NCBI GenBank assembly: GCA_017979445.1
Contig: JADQWC010000228.1
Coordinates: forward strand, 124,001 to 188,000
From: Akebia trifoliata
Taxonomy: Eukaryota; Streptophyta; Magnoliopsida; Ranunculales; Lardizabalaceae
Length of the DNA: 64,000 nucleotides
Direction: 5' to 3'
The translations under genes and the position numbers were made by a program. Every line of letters starts with the position of its first letter. Positions within the stretch are counted from its first letter, which is position 1. The notes under the pieces are model-generated. The model ran no database searches and was not told the DNA's origin. It saw nothing but the letters and a program-made list of their open reading frames with translations. Shown here piece by piece: positions 55,597 through 63,136 of this stretch.

Positions 55597-58214
55597 ATGA
55601 AAGAATCTTTAAACACTGGATCATCTGTCAGGTTTCTACCTTACCACTCTATCCAACATTTCCGAATACGAAACAAGTTTCTTGACATTCCACACATTTC
55701 CATCAAAAGGCATGAACTCAATGAACCGAACATTGATCGGTTTGTCGCGTGTTAACTCCACAAAATCACAGATCTCATCGTCATTAAACCCACGCATTAT
55801 AACACAGTTCACCTGACATAAAACACAAATAGCAAAGAATCTTCCATATTCACTTCATAGGAAAATTCAACCAAAATAATGATGATAACCATAGTAACAA
55901 AGTTTGAATTCAGTAATTATTTGGCGAGGTTTCAATTCAGTTAATTCGGATGAATTCATAAATATTTCGTCAAAAAATCGGGAAATATAAAACAATGTTT
56001 TTAGATTTCTTACCAAAATTCAAATTCTTGACTCCTCCATAAAACCCTTTCTTGTACTTGAGATTTGAATGTTGAAGAAAAAAAAAGAGTGCTGATTTTG
56101 TAACTAACATGACAGGGTAACTAAAAAACTGACTGACGTGGCGGCCGTAGATTTTTCCCTCGGGATACACAATGCACATCCCTATAAAATATGTGCAGTT
56201 GTGTATGCCGAGGGGGGAAATCTATGGTTCTTGCAGGGTACACATCAGTTGAGTTTTTGAGTTACCCAGTCAGGTTGAGTTACAAAATCATTACACAAAA
56301 AAAAATTGAGGTTGAAGTGTAAAAGTTTACCATATTTTGCAATCAATAGATAAGTCATCGACTAATTCGTCCACTCGCCGAATTATTCGGCTGGTCCCTT
56401 ATTTGAAGAATTTTACAAACTTTTGGAAAAACTCAGAATTTTCTGATTATGATGGCAACAAACCAAAAAAATGTAAAGCATGATACATCCGTGGTTTAAA
56501 ATATCGGAGTGTATCGGTAATACGTATCAGTAATGGCCAAAACTGATATGAAACATTGAATGTTCCGAGAATGCATCGGGTATGTATCGGTTTGTATCTA
56601 ATAAATTGACCGAAACCGTATCGGTTTTTTCATTAATGGAAACATTCAATCGACACGAAATTTTAAACCATGAATACTTCATTGATCAAGATAGAATTCA
56701 AAGGACGGGAGGGGAATCTCAAAGAAGAAACGCACCTTAACAGGATCATACCCGAGGTTTATAGCAGCATTAATTGATTCCATAACCCTTCCATGCCCTT
56801 GACGCCTTGTCATGAATTCAAATTTTTCAGGAACTAATGTATCCAAGCTTATATTAACTGAATTCAGCCCACATTCCTTCAACTTGGGAAGCTTTCGGGC
56901 AAGAACAATTCCATTTGTAGTAATTGCCAATGTTTTCAACCCTTTCAAATTCGACAACCGTAAGCATATGTCTTCGATATCTTTCCTAATTGTTGGCTCC
57001 CCACCCGTCAGACGAATCTTACTCACTCCTGAGCTTACAAAGAGATTTGCCAAGCGAACAATCTCATTTTGTGACATAAGTAGAGGGCCAGGAGTAAGGT
57101 CCACACCCTCAGATGGCATACAGTACTTGCATCGGAGATTGCAACGCTCCGTCAATGAGATTCTCAAATAAGTGTGTAGCCTTCCAAACGAATCAACTAA
57201 CATATCAGAAACTTGACCATCTTTCGGTGGATCTTCTGACAACTTCACACAAGAAGTTGTACGTGTATTTGACTTGGATTTGTCCAAATCTTCACTAATT
57301 AAAGCTTGGCCATTACCACTTTCAGAACTATTTTCGAAACTGGGTTTTAATCCACATGCACTAACCTGGTAATGCAGTTGAGATTTTGTTAGCTTGTTAC
57401 AACCCAAGAGTAACAAGGATTCTGAATGCTAACTATAATGTGAAAGTTTTTAATTAAAAAAATGATCAAAAATCAATAAACTAGCAAAACTAACTCAACT
57501 TGATCAAGACTACATCAAGGCCAAATTCAGTGACCATTTCTTGTGAACAGTAACTGCAAAGTGTGAACAGTGCCATGTATGGTAATGGTATTTTTTTTCC
57601 GATTTGTGTCTTTTCATGTTGCTTATTTACTTATTTGTCTTTATGAGTTATGTAAGAACGTTATGGTCCATCAATATTCAGCTAATATAAATTGAAATTT
57701 TATATTAAAAATCATAAAAACTAAAAATTTGAATGAAAATTTATTTTGGACCTTAGTTGTCTGATTGAATAAAAAAATTTGAATAGTTAGCGATTAATTG
57801 TATCAAAATATAGATAGTTATGAAATTAAATTAATAATATGAATCACAATTATGCTCTTTAGAGATAGGACAGTACCCAACTTCGATTCCATCATAATCA
57901 TTCAAAAAAAACCATGAAATTATAGAAAATTCAATCACAGTTATGTGATTAAATTGGCAATTAATTGTATCAAAATGTATGTAATTAAATTATGAATGAA
58001 TCACAGTTATGATCTTTAGAGATAAAACAGTACCAACACTCATTCCATCATAATCATTTAAAAATAAATAAAAATCAATCATAACCAGTACATGAACAAA
58101 ACCATACAATTTCATTAAAATTTCAAGAATTAAAATTTTCAAACTTACCGAAGAAAAATTCAATCTTCCAAGCCCTAATCTCCACACGAAAATATTCAAT
58201 CCCTGCCGTTGCAT
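40920..58214 (-). CDS. CNX2: CNX2, cyclic pyranopterin monophosphate synthase (plant MoaA), six exons
   Basis: Mitochondrial radical-SAM enzyme for the first step of molybdenum-cofactor synthesis: it rearranges GTP, and MoaC/CNX3 completes cyclic pyranopterin monophosphate. Coding exons (minus): 58214-58149, 57365-56736, 55812-55645, 55516-55325, 47378-47310, 41003-40920. All introns are GT..AG and phase 0. The joined frame is open, 402 residues (Arabidopsis CNX2 is about 390). Residues 1-40 are Arg/Ser-rich, fitting a mitochondrial presequence. The SAM cluster motif CNLRCKYC has Cys at 97, 101, 104; GGEP is at 143-146; the second cluster CAGC-x13-C has Cys at 329, 332, 346; the C-terminal Gly-Gly required in MoaA is 401-402. 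No key residue is missing. The gene is stretched by two giant repeat-filled introns, so automatic annotation may cut off the last two exons. Confidence 0.93.
41470..42130 (-). pseudogene. Ty3/gypsy integrase and chromodomain-region fragment
   Basis: [19 protein letters not shown] and [20 protein letters not shown] (integrase core, 41880-42010) jump by internal deletion to [17 protein letters not shown] (41810). After a stop come [19 protein letters not shown] (41690) and [22 protein letters not shown] (41540-41620), the linker and chromodomain-like tail of chromoviral gypsy elements. Minus strand, non-functional. Confidence 0.85.
42163..42590 (-). pseudogene. second gypsy integrase C-terminal fragment
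   Basis: Near 42370-42450 one frame reads [12 protein letters not shown], equivalent to LPPQLSGVHxVFHVSML in the integrase tail, duplicating the piece at about 41690. A Ser-rich run (SSSSSSSF) from 'gaagaagaagaag' follows. Fragment only. Confidence 0.6.
42810..44000 (-). pseudogene. Ty3/gypsy reverse transcriptase and RNase H, heavily broken
   Basis: About 43820-43870 translates as [18 protein letters not shown], the RT motif VxKKDGTxRxCxDYRxLN. About 43060-43170 gives [19 protein letters not shown], and 42920-43010 [19 protein letters not shown], the RNase H motifs (YTDAS, GLGxVLMQ, ELAAVVxALKxWRHYLxG). Stops and frame changes throughout. Confidence 0.82.
44300..44760 (-). pseudogene. Ty3/gypsy gag zinc knuckle and protease fragment
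   Basis: On the minus strand a decayed CCHC knuckle ([16 protein letters not shown], about 44670) is followed by the retropepsin. [13 protein letters not shown] carries the active-site region (family (V/L)(F/L)DxGA(S/T)HSFIS, here DPGS), and [15 protein letters not shown] is the conserved C-terminal flap/beta strand. Order and spacing are those of gypsy gag-pol. Confidence 0.8.
45240..45505 (+). pseudogene. Ty3/gypsy integrase fragment, inverted copy
   Basis: Translates as [21 protein letters not shown], then [18 protein letters not shown], the gypsy integrase core. It is the inverted copy of 41880-42130: 'gaaccactttgaatactt', 'catgtggtaggttttc'-like and 'acttactccttagatcaatt' are shared. 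Confidence 0.78.
45506..46529. other. intron 5 DNA; element end near 46520
   Basis: 46440-46530 is rich in 'gggtaccc' and 'acccaaa' words and ends CCATTGACACCCTTA, which read inward is TAAGGGTGTCAATGG, a hAT-type terminus. The other end was not found. 45510-45790 shows nothing recognised. Confidence 0.4.
47310..47378 (-). CDS. CNX2: CNX2 exon 5
   Basis: 23 codons: [20 protein letters not shown], then GAA. Acceptor CTATTACAG at 47379 and donor GCG|GTATGC at 47310/47309. The SLRDPLRSGADD-type segment follows GPSE directly in known CNX2 proteins, and the phases fit exons 4 and 6 exactly. Confidence 0.9.
47425..48073. mobile_element. hAT-type non-autonomous element with 8-bp TSD
   Basis: Left CAATGTTATCAAAT, right inward CAGTGTTGTCAAAT. 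The flanks ACGAGAAC and ATGAGAAC agree at 7 of 8 positions. Subterminal 'gcatatgc'/'atgcca(t/c)(g/c)gcat' words occur at both ends. 649 bp, no transposase. It starts 46 bp upstream (in transcript sense) of the exon 5 acceptor. Confidence 0.87.
48074..49159. other. intron 4 DNA; 91-bp tandem duplication at 48146-48326
   Basis: 'cctactttcattagcatgtt' (48146) recurs as 'cctacttccattagcatgtt' (48238), and the units end in 'agagtcccatgga'/'agaatcccgtgga'. The rest shows nothing recognisable. Confidence 0.6.
49160..49585 (+). pseudogene. L1-type LINE endonuclease fragment
   Basis: GGDFNINRF (49170-49195) and [17 protein letters not shown] (49270-49325) match the plant L1 endonuclease patterns GGDFNxxR and (L/I)IDLPLxGxxFTWSN. 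They are followed by [17 protein letters not shown], where the family has RLDRFLxSxxWExxF. Frames are interrupted. Plus strand. Confidence 0.78.
49586..51475. repeat. LTR-like insertion between LINE parts
   Basis: Starts TGTCAATACCGGGACG in the middle of LINE-derived sequence and separates the endonuclease part from the RT part. 49860-49985 and 50008-50130 are related tandem units ('aagggtatt..gtaat.tgaccacccttagaccatg' and 'ccttggtgagagtttgg'). The right border (around the C-rich 51408-51426) and a target duplication were not found, so the LTR assignment is tentative. Confidence 0.45.
51480..54300 (+). pseudogene. L1-type LINE, reverse transcriptase to zinc-finger part, decayed
   Basis: Pieces in the L1 order across several frames: [14 protein letters not shown] (51510), a [17 protein letters not shown] segment (RT box with FDFLDxVLxxxGF pattern, 51850), [22 protein letters not shown] (51980; family pattern NGxPxGxFxxxRGLRQGDPLSPxLF), KDYLWKD (53150; family RDFLW) and, at about 53950-54110, [18 protein letters not shown], the zf-RVT region. 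The YADD-type box is degraded. C-rich DNA at 52420-53040 lies inside and is not LINE. It cannot encode a protein. Confidence 0.75.
53741..53830 (+). repeat. tRNA-derived SINE-like insertion in LINE
   Basis: 'tagcttagttgg' (53752-53763) fits the polymerase III A box (TRGCNNAGYNGG). 'ggctcaagtcc' (53796-53806) fits the B box (GGTTCGANTCC) with two or three changes. The spacing of about 33 nt is that of a tRNA gene. It interrupts the LINE frame. It lacks a foldable acceptor stem, so it is not a tRNA gene. A weaker relative is at 35996. Confidence 0.55.
54408..54880 (+). pseudogene. RTE-type LINE, 3' end fragment
   Basis: Translates as [20 protein letters not shown], then [12 protein letters not shown] and [10 protein letters not shown], the conserved C-terminal part of plant RTE-clade reverse transcriptases (family pattern: [24 protein letters not shown]). 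A frame change near 54620 leads into [19 protein letters not shown]. The 3' end is rich in TTG ('gttgttgttgttttgttgtt', about 54810-54855), as in RTE elements. Dead fragment. Confidence 0.82.
54944..54960 (+). repeat. poly-G run (17 G)
   Basis: Uninterrupted G17 inside CNX2 intron 4, so C17 in the CNX2 transcript. The length in the assembly may be unreliable. Confidence 0.9.
55325..55516 (-). CDS. CNX2: CNX2 exon 4, C-terminal iron-sulphur cluster
   Basis: 64 codons, [14 protein letters not shown] to KVCLFGPSE. Holds the second [4Fe-4S] motif CAGC-x13-C that binds GTP in MoaA. The donor GAG|GTATAA at 55324 opens the 7.9-kb intron. Confidence 0.93.
55517..55644 (-). other. CNX2: CNX2 intron 3 with (TA)n
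   Basis: 128 nt, a third of it a pure TA tract at 55551-55594. No MITE has inserted here. Confidence 0.85.
55645..55812 (-). CDS. CNX2: CNX2 exon 3
   Basis: 56 codons, [20 protein letters not shown] to YSEMLDRV, between acceptor ATGTCAG and donor GTG|GTAAGG. Contains the conserved IEFMPFDGN segment of MoaA proteins. Confidence 0.92.
56094..56289. mobile_element. MITE with ~57-bp TIR (GATTTTGTAACT ends) in CNX2 intron 2
   Basis: Left GATTTTGTAACTAACATGAC, right inward GATTTTGTAACTCAACCTGA. The arms continue through 'gggtaact', 'actgacgtggcgg' and 'cgtagattt' to a 'gatacacaa' loop. It shares the ACGTGGC core and the 'gggatacacaa' loop word with hairpins in the FAD2 intron. Confidence 0.78.
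56492..56671. repeat. AT-rich MITE-like repeat in CNX2 intron 2
   Basis: Inverted ends (TGGTTTAAAATATCGG / inward TGGTTTAAAATTTCG). The interior is rich in 'gtatcgg' and 'ccgata'-type words. No clear target duplication. Confidence 0.55.
56736..57365 (-). CDS. CNX2: CNX2 exon 2, radical-SAM core
   Basis: 210 codons from VSACGLKPS to NLGYDPVK. It holds the CxxxCxxC cluster motif, GGEPT and the strands of the partial TIM barrel ([16 protein letters not shown]). The donor AAG|GTGCG is at 56736/56735. The reading frame also opens upstream of the acceptor, but the CAG acceptor at 57366 joins it in frame to exon 1. Confidence 0.92.
57366..58148 (-). other. CNX2: CNX2 intron 1
   Basis: 783 nt, GTAAGT donor and …CATTACCAG acceptor. 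It contains two similar stretches (57830-57900 and 57985-58055: 'gaatcacaattatg(c/a)tctttagagata', 'cattccatcataatcat'), an old tandem duplication. Confidence 0.75.
58149..58214 (-). CDS. CNX2: CNX2 exon 1 (coding part)
   Basis: Encodes 22 residues starting [20 protein letters not shown], with a basic/hydrophobic amphipathic character suited to mitochondrial import. The donor is TCG|GTAAGT. An in-frame ATG further upstream (58265) would add MYIFIIFDLLLLFGASA, but this start has no targeting character and 'gggcttcag' just before the chosen ATG could even be a splice acceptor, so the inner ATG is preferred. Confidence 0.75.
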
Positions 58215-58779
58215 CGCTGAAGCCCCAAAGAGTAATAAAAGATCAAAAATTATAAAAATGTACAATTATTGTGAAATCAAACCAATGTTAGGGATATTTA
58301 GCAGAATTACCTCTAAATCTAGAAGAAAACTCTCTTGTTATAATTAAGAGGATGAAAGAAAGATCAAAATGAATCTGGTTTTCTTCTCTATGTTTTGTTC
58401 TGATAAAGACCGCGAATGCGCCAGCTAAGCATGGGAGTGCCGCCTTCGAATCTTGACTATGGTAGACCGAGATGACTCGCCCCCCAATGTTTTCACAACG
58501 TCAGCCGAGTTGATCAAAACTCGACCGCCAACTGGGTTTTTCTTTTTTATCTTTTTTGTTTTTGGTACACCAAAGAATATCCTTACCTTTGGTGAGACTA
58601 ATCGCGCTCGCTGGATATAGTCGTTTGTGTGCCTGTGTGAGGCCGGGTGGGTACGTGAAATTCGGATAGGAAATGGTCCTGCCTCGCCCCTATCAATGCA
58701 AGGGTGGGCCTGGTGGATCAGAAGTGAAGGTAAAGCAGTTCTTCAACGTCAAGCATCAAAACAACCTCCTCGTGCATCC
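58215..58779 (-). promoter_or_regulatory. CNX2: CNX2 5' region (leader and promoter)
   Basis: The AT content falls and single-copy-looking sequence runs to about 58720. Minus-strand transcription probably starts near 58330-58450. No convincing TATA box was seen, as is common for housekeeping genes. 'gctcttctatgtttt'-type pyrimidine stretches are present but no site can be named with confidence. Confidence 0.35.
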
Positions 58780-59075
58780 TTCCATGGATGGGGTTGAGGT
58801 TTTGGATTGAGGTGATTTTTTGCGATGATGGTCATTATGATGAGAATATCATCCTTACAAAAAAAATCAGCTCAATCAAAAACTTCTAAATCCATCAAAA
58901 GTGATTTACAAATTATTCAAAAAGTTAAGGATCCACATTCTAAATCACTTTTAATGGAGTTAGAAGTTTCAGATTGGACTGATTTTTTTTTTCAGATGAT
59001 CTTCCCATTGTAGAGATCATTCTCACAAAAAATCAGCTTAATCCGAAGATTCTAACCCATATTTTAAAAATTTAT
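58780..59075. mobile_element. foldback MITE, TA-site family, diverged
   Basis: Two diverged hairpins: 'ggttttggattgaggtga..' with 'aatcagctcaatcaaaaac', and 'gtttcagattggactgattt' with 'aaaatcagcttaatccgaa', separated by 'gtgatttacaaatta'. Termini are not recognisable. It lies close upstream of CNX2. Confidence 0.7.
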
Positions 59076-60290
59076 TAATATTACCTTATTTTTTCATGTC
59101 CCTTGATCCTGACCCATATTTAAAAGTACGTATGATGATGGATATCCTTCCAGGTTTTGATATTCTAAGGCTTCCAAATTGGTTGCATGCTCCCTTGATT
59201 TTGGTCTTTTATGAGAGGCTAATAGAAAATTATCAAATTTCCATGTCTCCCATGTTTCTTTTTTCAAGAAAATCCGTACGTACTTGGCCCCACAGGCCAC
59301 ATATGCTCCCAAGAAGCCCATAAATAGAAGGGGGTCTAAAGGCTTCCAACAATTTAGCCTTGGAACTCTGCAAAAGTTTCAACTCATTCTTAATCCATTA
59401 TTTCTTTCATTCTTGAAGACCAAAATGAGCTTAACTTTCAAGAAGGGAATAAAGATAGGAGAGCAAAGAATTCTATCATCATTTTCTTATGTCATTCTCC
59501 TTATAATCATCTCTTTTTGTAATTTAAAATCCTTTATGTGTAAACCCAAACTCTCCCCCCCCCTCAAACAAAAACAAAAAAAAAAAAAACTCCATTTGAA
59601 ACAATCAATAAAATCTTACTCGGGGAATACCCCTAGATAGGGACACAAAAGTGGATTGGAGGAGGAGAATCCTAATTCTAAAACCTATCTTTTATCAAAT
59701 CATGCATAAATGGTGAGATGAACAGATTGGAGGTCCTTTTTTAGTGATAAACATCTTTGTCCCAGCCAAAATCAAAATCTAATTCTAAATAAAACTTGCA
59801 CTCATGCAGTACAATCACAATTAAGATCAAACTATGGGAAGATTCTCTTATAAGTCCTCTTTCCATTTTATTTGAGCAAAATCAAAGTCATATTCCCACA
59901 CAAATAAAGCAATTTTACTAAAAAGCAGTGGATAGAACTAAAAAAATTGAGTTGATTTACAACAAATGATTCTCCCCTAATAAAAAGGAATTTTTAGATG
60001 TTAGCACTTTGCAAATAATCATCTTTAAATCAACTTCAGACCCACCAAGAAGCCCATCTATGTAATGAGTAGTTTGAGAGTTATATATAGCTCACAGAAG
60101 TAACAAAAATCAGTCTTGAGGGTAAGTTGGGGACCACAACTTTCCAAGACTATAACTTTCAAATTAAAACTCTAAATATGATTTTTTTTTCGTGTAGAAC
60201 TATCACGAAGTCTTCCTGTTGCCTATAAAAAAATAGGCATTGATTTGATAGGGGTTTGATGGTGACTTTTACCCAAAGGTCCGAATTTTA
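59076..60290. other. intergenic, no gene
   Basis: Two opposite-strand frames at 59094-59323 and one at 59284-59640 have no recognisable domain and no supporting signals. A C/A-rich low-complexity stretch lies at 59555-59590. Nothing supported. Confidence 0.45.
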
Positions 60291-61359
60291 GGTGCTGTTT
60301 GTTAAATTGAAAAAAATAAGTGTTGAATAGCATTAAGCGCTGAAACTTATAAGCGCTGAATTTAAGTGTTGAAAAAGTTGTTTGTTTAGATGCTAAATTA
60401 TGTTTGTTACACATTGCTGAAACTGATAAATTGTCTTTGTTACCCTTATAATCATATTATACATTGTTTGCATGTTTCAAATGCTTATTTATTATCAAAC
60501 ACAATAAAATATATTATTTCTTATGAAATTAAAATACAATTTATTTTTAAATAATAAATAATACTCAAATCTTCAATTTATAAATAATAATTTCTATTTA
60601 TAAAAGCCCACAAATTTCAAATTAAAAATAATAATGTCATACATGTCATCAAAATTTGAAATCAAATTTAAAAAGAACTTATTTTGGATGAATAATTTTC
60701 GATGGAAATGAAGGATGTGTAATTATAAAAGCACCCTATGAATTAATAAGGGCAACCCACACTATAGCCATTTTTTGTTTTGTTTTATATGGATTAAAGT
60801 TTTTGGAATGAGCAAATTTTTAGTGAGGATGGTTTATATGGTCTAGAGATCATCCTCACCAAACTCGTTAAAAATAGATTTCAAAAAAAAAAAAAAGGAC
60901 AATTTACGGTTCTTGAACTTTTTTTGATAGGGTTAGAAGTTTCAAGATGTGCTGATTTTTTGTGAGGATGATCTCCTCATTGTAGAGATCATCTTCACCA
61001 AAAATCAACTCATTCCAAAAATTTTAACCCATATAAGACAAAATAATTTAGCTATGGTGTGGGTTTATTAATTTGTGGGTGTTTATATACTTATCCATGG
61101 GATATAAGAGGTAATATCCTTTTAAGAATAATGGCATACTTGTCCATGCTCAAAAAAACAAAGGGCATACTTGTCCGTGCTGAAAAAAGCGAAGTGCTTA
61201 CCGCTTTAGCACTTTTTTTCAGCATCAAAATAGTGCTGAATTTTTTTCACTTATTTTCAGCAATAAGCACGAGTAAACAAACGCGCTATTTTGACAAAAG
61301 TGCTGAATTTAATTTTTTTCAGCAATAAGCGCTGAAAAATAGCGCAAACAAACACCACC
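60291..61359. mobile_element. PIF/Harbinger (Tourist-like) non-autonomous element, TSD TTA
   Basis: Ends GGTGCTGTTTGTT and inward GGTGGTGTTTGTTT, flanked by TTA at 60288-60290 and 61360-61362. A 3-bp TTA/TAA duplication with GG..TGTTTG ends is the signature of Tourist/PIF-Harbinger MITEs. Both subterminal regions carry many 'agcgctgaa', 'aagtgctgaa' and 'ttcagca' words. 1069 bp, no transposase. The foldback copy at 60754-61066 is nested inside. Confidence 0.85.
60754..61066. mobile_element. foldback element nested in the PIF-type element
   Basis: Ends AACCCACACTATAGC and inward AAACCCACACCATAGC. The body has two hairpins with the familiar 'gtgaggatgatctcctca' and 'gatcatcctcacc' arms. The termini differ from the GGG-N4-GTTC type. 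It carries an A14 run at 60885-60898. Confidence 0.75.
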
Positions 61360-62298
61360 TTAGATTATTGAAATTTTATTCCATGAAGATTCTAGCATAA
61401 CAAATTTTGCATTTACATCTTAAATCACTCTCTATGCATTTTTATGTTTAGTTTAGAATAAAATGGACTTGCTTAAGCTTTCCCCAAAGTAAAGAGATTA
61501 ACCTAAAGTTTGGGTCCAAGGTCGAGAATGTTTTTTATTTAAAATTTTCATTTTATCTAATTCTACTTTCATGCACTATCTTAAAATTTCAAGTTCACTA
61601 GGTAAATCATCTTAGTGATTGAGGAGAGTAGAATCTAAAACACCTACCCAACTCTTCAATCAAATTCCCTTACCCAAACCTCCATAATTTGATTAAAAGT
61701 CACTTTTCTTTTAATAAATAAATAAAACAATTTTTGATGATCATTTAGTGTAAACTAATGAATGATGGCGACTCTCACTTTTTAAAAGAAAATTACTTAA
61801 ATGACCCTTGCGGAGGGAATTCTTTTTAAATAGTCCCTAAATTTTCAACGATAGTTTGGCATGACATTTCGTAAACTTTTTTTTTTCTAAATGGTCCCTT
61901 ATTATTGGCGAACTCACTATTTTTTTTATTTACTGTCGAGTTCACCACTTTTTATTTACTCTTCAAATATTTAAAAGGGAATGCTAACGTCCAAGACCTC
62001 AAGGGGACGTTAGCTGCTAAACCCTTGATTTAGGACCTAGATTTTCCCAAATCTCGAAGATAGAGTGAAAAATAAAAAAATCAAAATCAATATCTTCAAA
62101 TCTTAAATACGATATGAATTTCTTCAAAATAATTTTCACATAATTTTTCCTAAAAATTAGACTTATGAAAAATTTTCACCTGTAGAAATATACTTGTATA
62201 ATCAAAATTCATATATCCACTACATTATAACCATCATATCATAACGAATAAATTACTTTAAAAAAAAAACATAACTATAGTTATAATATAAAAAAATG
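61360..62298. other. intergenic with two MITE fragments, no gene
   Basis: 61788-61975 matches the left half of the Mutator-like element at 12020-12798 ('ttacttaaatgacccttgcgg', 'ctgtcgagttcac'). 61978-62030 has the GGGAATGCTAACGTCCAAGA end of the 34758 element. The remainder is AT-rich. Confidence 0.6.
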
Positions 62299-63136
62299 TA
62301 GGGTTGTCAACGAATAAGTATCCCATCAGATAGTACTATATCCGAATTCGAATTGAAAAAAATAGTAATATTCGAATTCGAATTTGAATTCGATCGGATA
62401 TTACTGATCAAGATTCGAATTCGAATTTGAAAAGCATATCGAATATCTGATCCGATAAAAATCCTACAAAAATTAGATTCAATCTCTACCATCCTCTTCA
62501 ATCTATAAAAAAATCCAATTGATTTTCCTATTTAGGTTTGAGGTTGAAGCCGATCGATTTTTAAAGGAAAAAAAATAAGGTTTTACTTTGAGAGAGAGAG
62601 AGAGGTGGGGGGGAAGGGAGATGAAGTATCTACCTGGAAGCGTGGATGCTCACCAACCAGAGAAGATGATGGTCATGGAGCTCGCTGAAAAAAAAAATAA
62701 AAAGGTTTTGGCAAAAACCATTTTGCTTTGAGAGAGAGGGAGAGGGGTGGGGGAAGTATTACCTAATGCTCGCCGACCGGAGAAAACGGTGGTTATGGAG
62801 ATCGTCCAGTCAAAACCCACCCTCACCATTTTTGTCAATTGCCAACTGGTTCTTGCATTTGAAGTTTTAAGAATATAAAGTTTTAAAATTAAATTTCGTT
62901 GTAAAACACGAATACACAAGATTATATATATATAAGTTTTGTGGTATAACATGAATATATAACATATATATTTAAATCATAACGGATATTATCGAATCAG
63001 ATATTGCAACATCTGAATTTGCATCCGAAACTCATTCGAATATTAAAATAACATTCGAATTCAATATCCAAAAATTTTGAATAATATCCGATTTTTTTAA
63101 TCGAATTTTAATTTTCAGATATCTATTGACAGGCTG
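62299..63136. mobile_element. hAT-type non-autonomous element, 838 bp
   Basis: Left TAGGGTTGTCAACGAATA, right inward CAGCCTGTCAATAGATA. The flanks AAAAAATG and AAAAAATA agree at 7 of 8 positions. Subterminal regions are packed with 'ttcgaatt' and 'gaatatc' words in both orientations, typical of hAT transposase-binding regions. The middle holds a tandem duplication of about 125 bp with (GA)n (62560-62690, 62692-62805). The frames read in it are not proteins. Confidence 0.8.

Larger units (their letters stand above)
55813..56735 (-). other. CNX2: CNX2 intron 2, with two MITE-like insertions
   Basis: 923 nt. It contains the hairpin element at 56094-56289 and an AT-rich element at about 56492-56671 whose ends 'tggtttaaaatatcgg' and 'cgaaattttaaacca' are inverted copies. 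Confidence 0.8.

Noticed and set aside
58215..58265. Upstream in-frame ATG extending CNX2 by 17 residues
   Set aside because: The added sequence is hydrophobic and acidic, unlike a mitochondrial presequence; an acceptor-like 'gggcttcag' stands just before the preferred ATG.
59094..59640. Overlapping frames of 75-118 residues on both strands
   Set aside because: No recognisable motif, no codon bias, low-complexity ends; nothing supports a gene.
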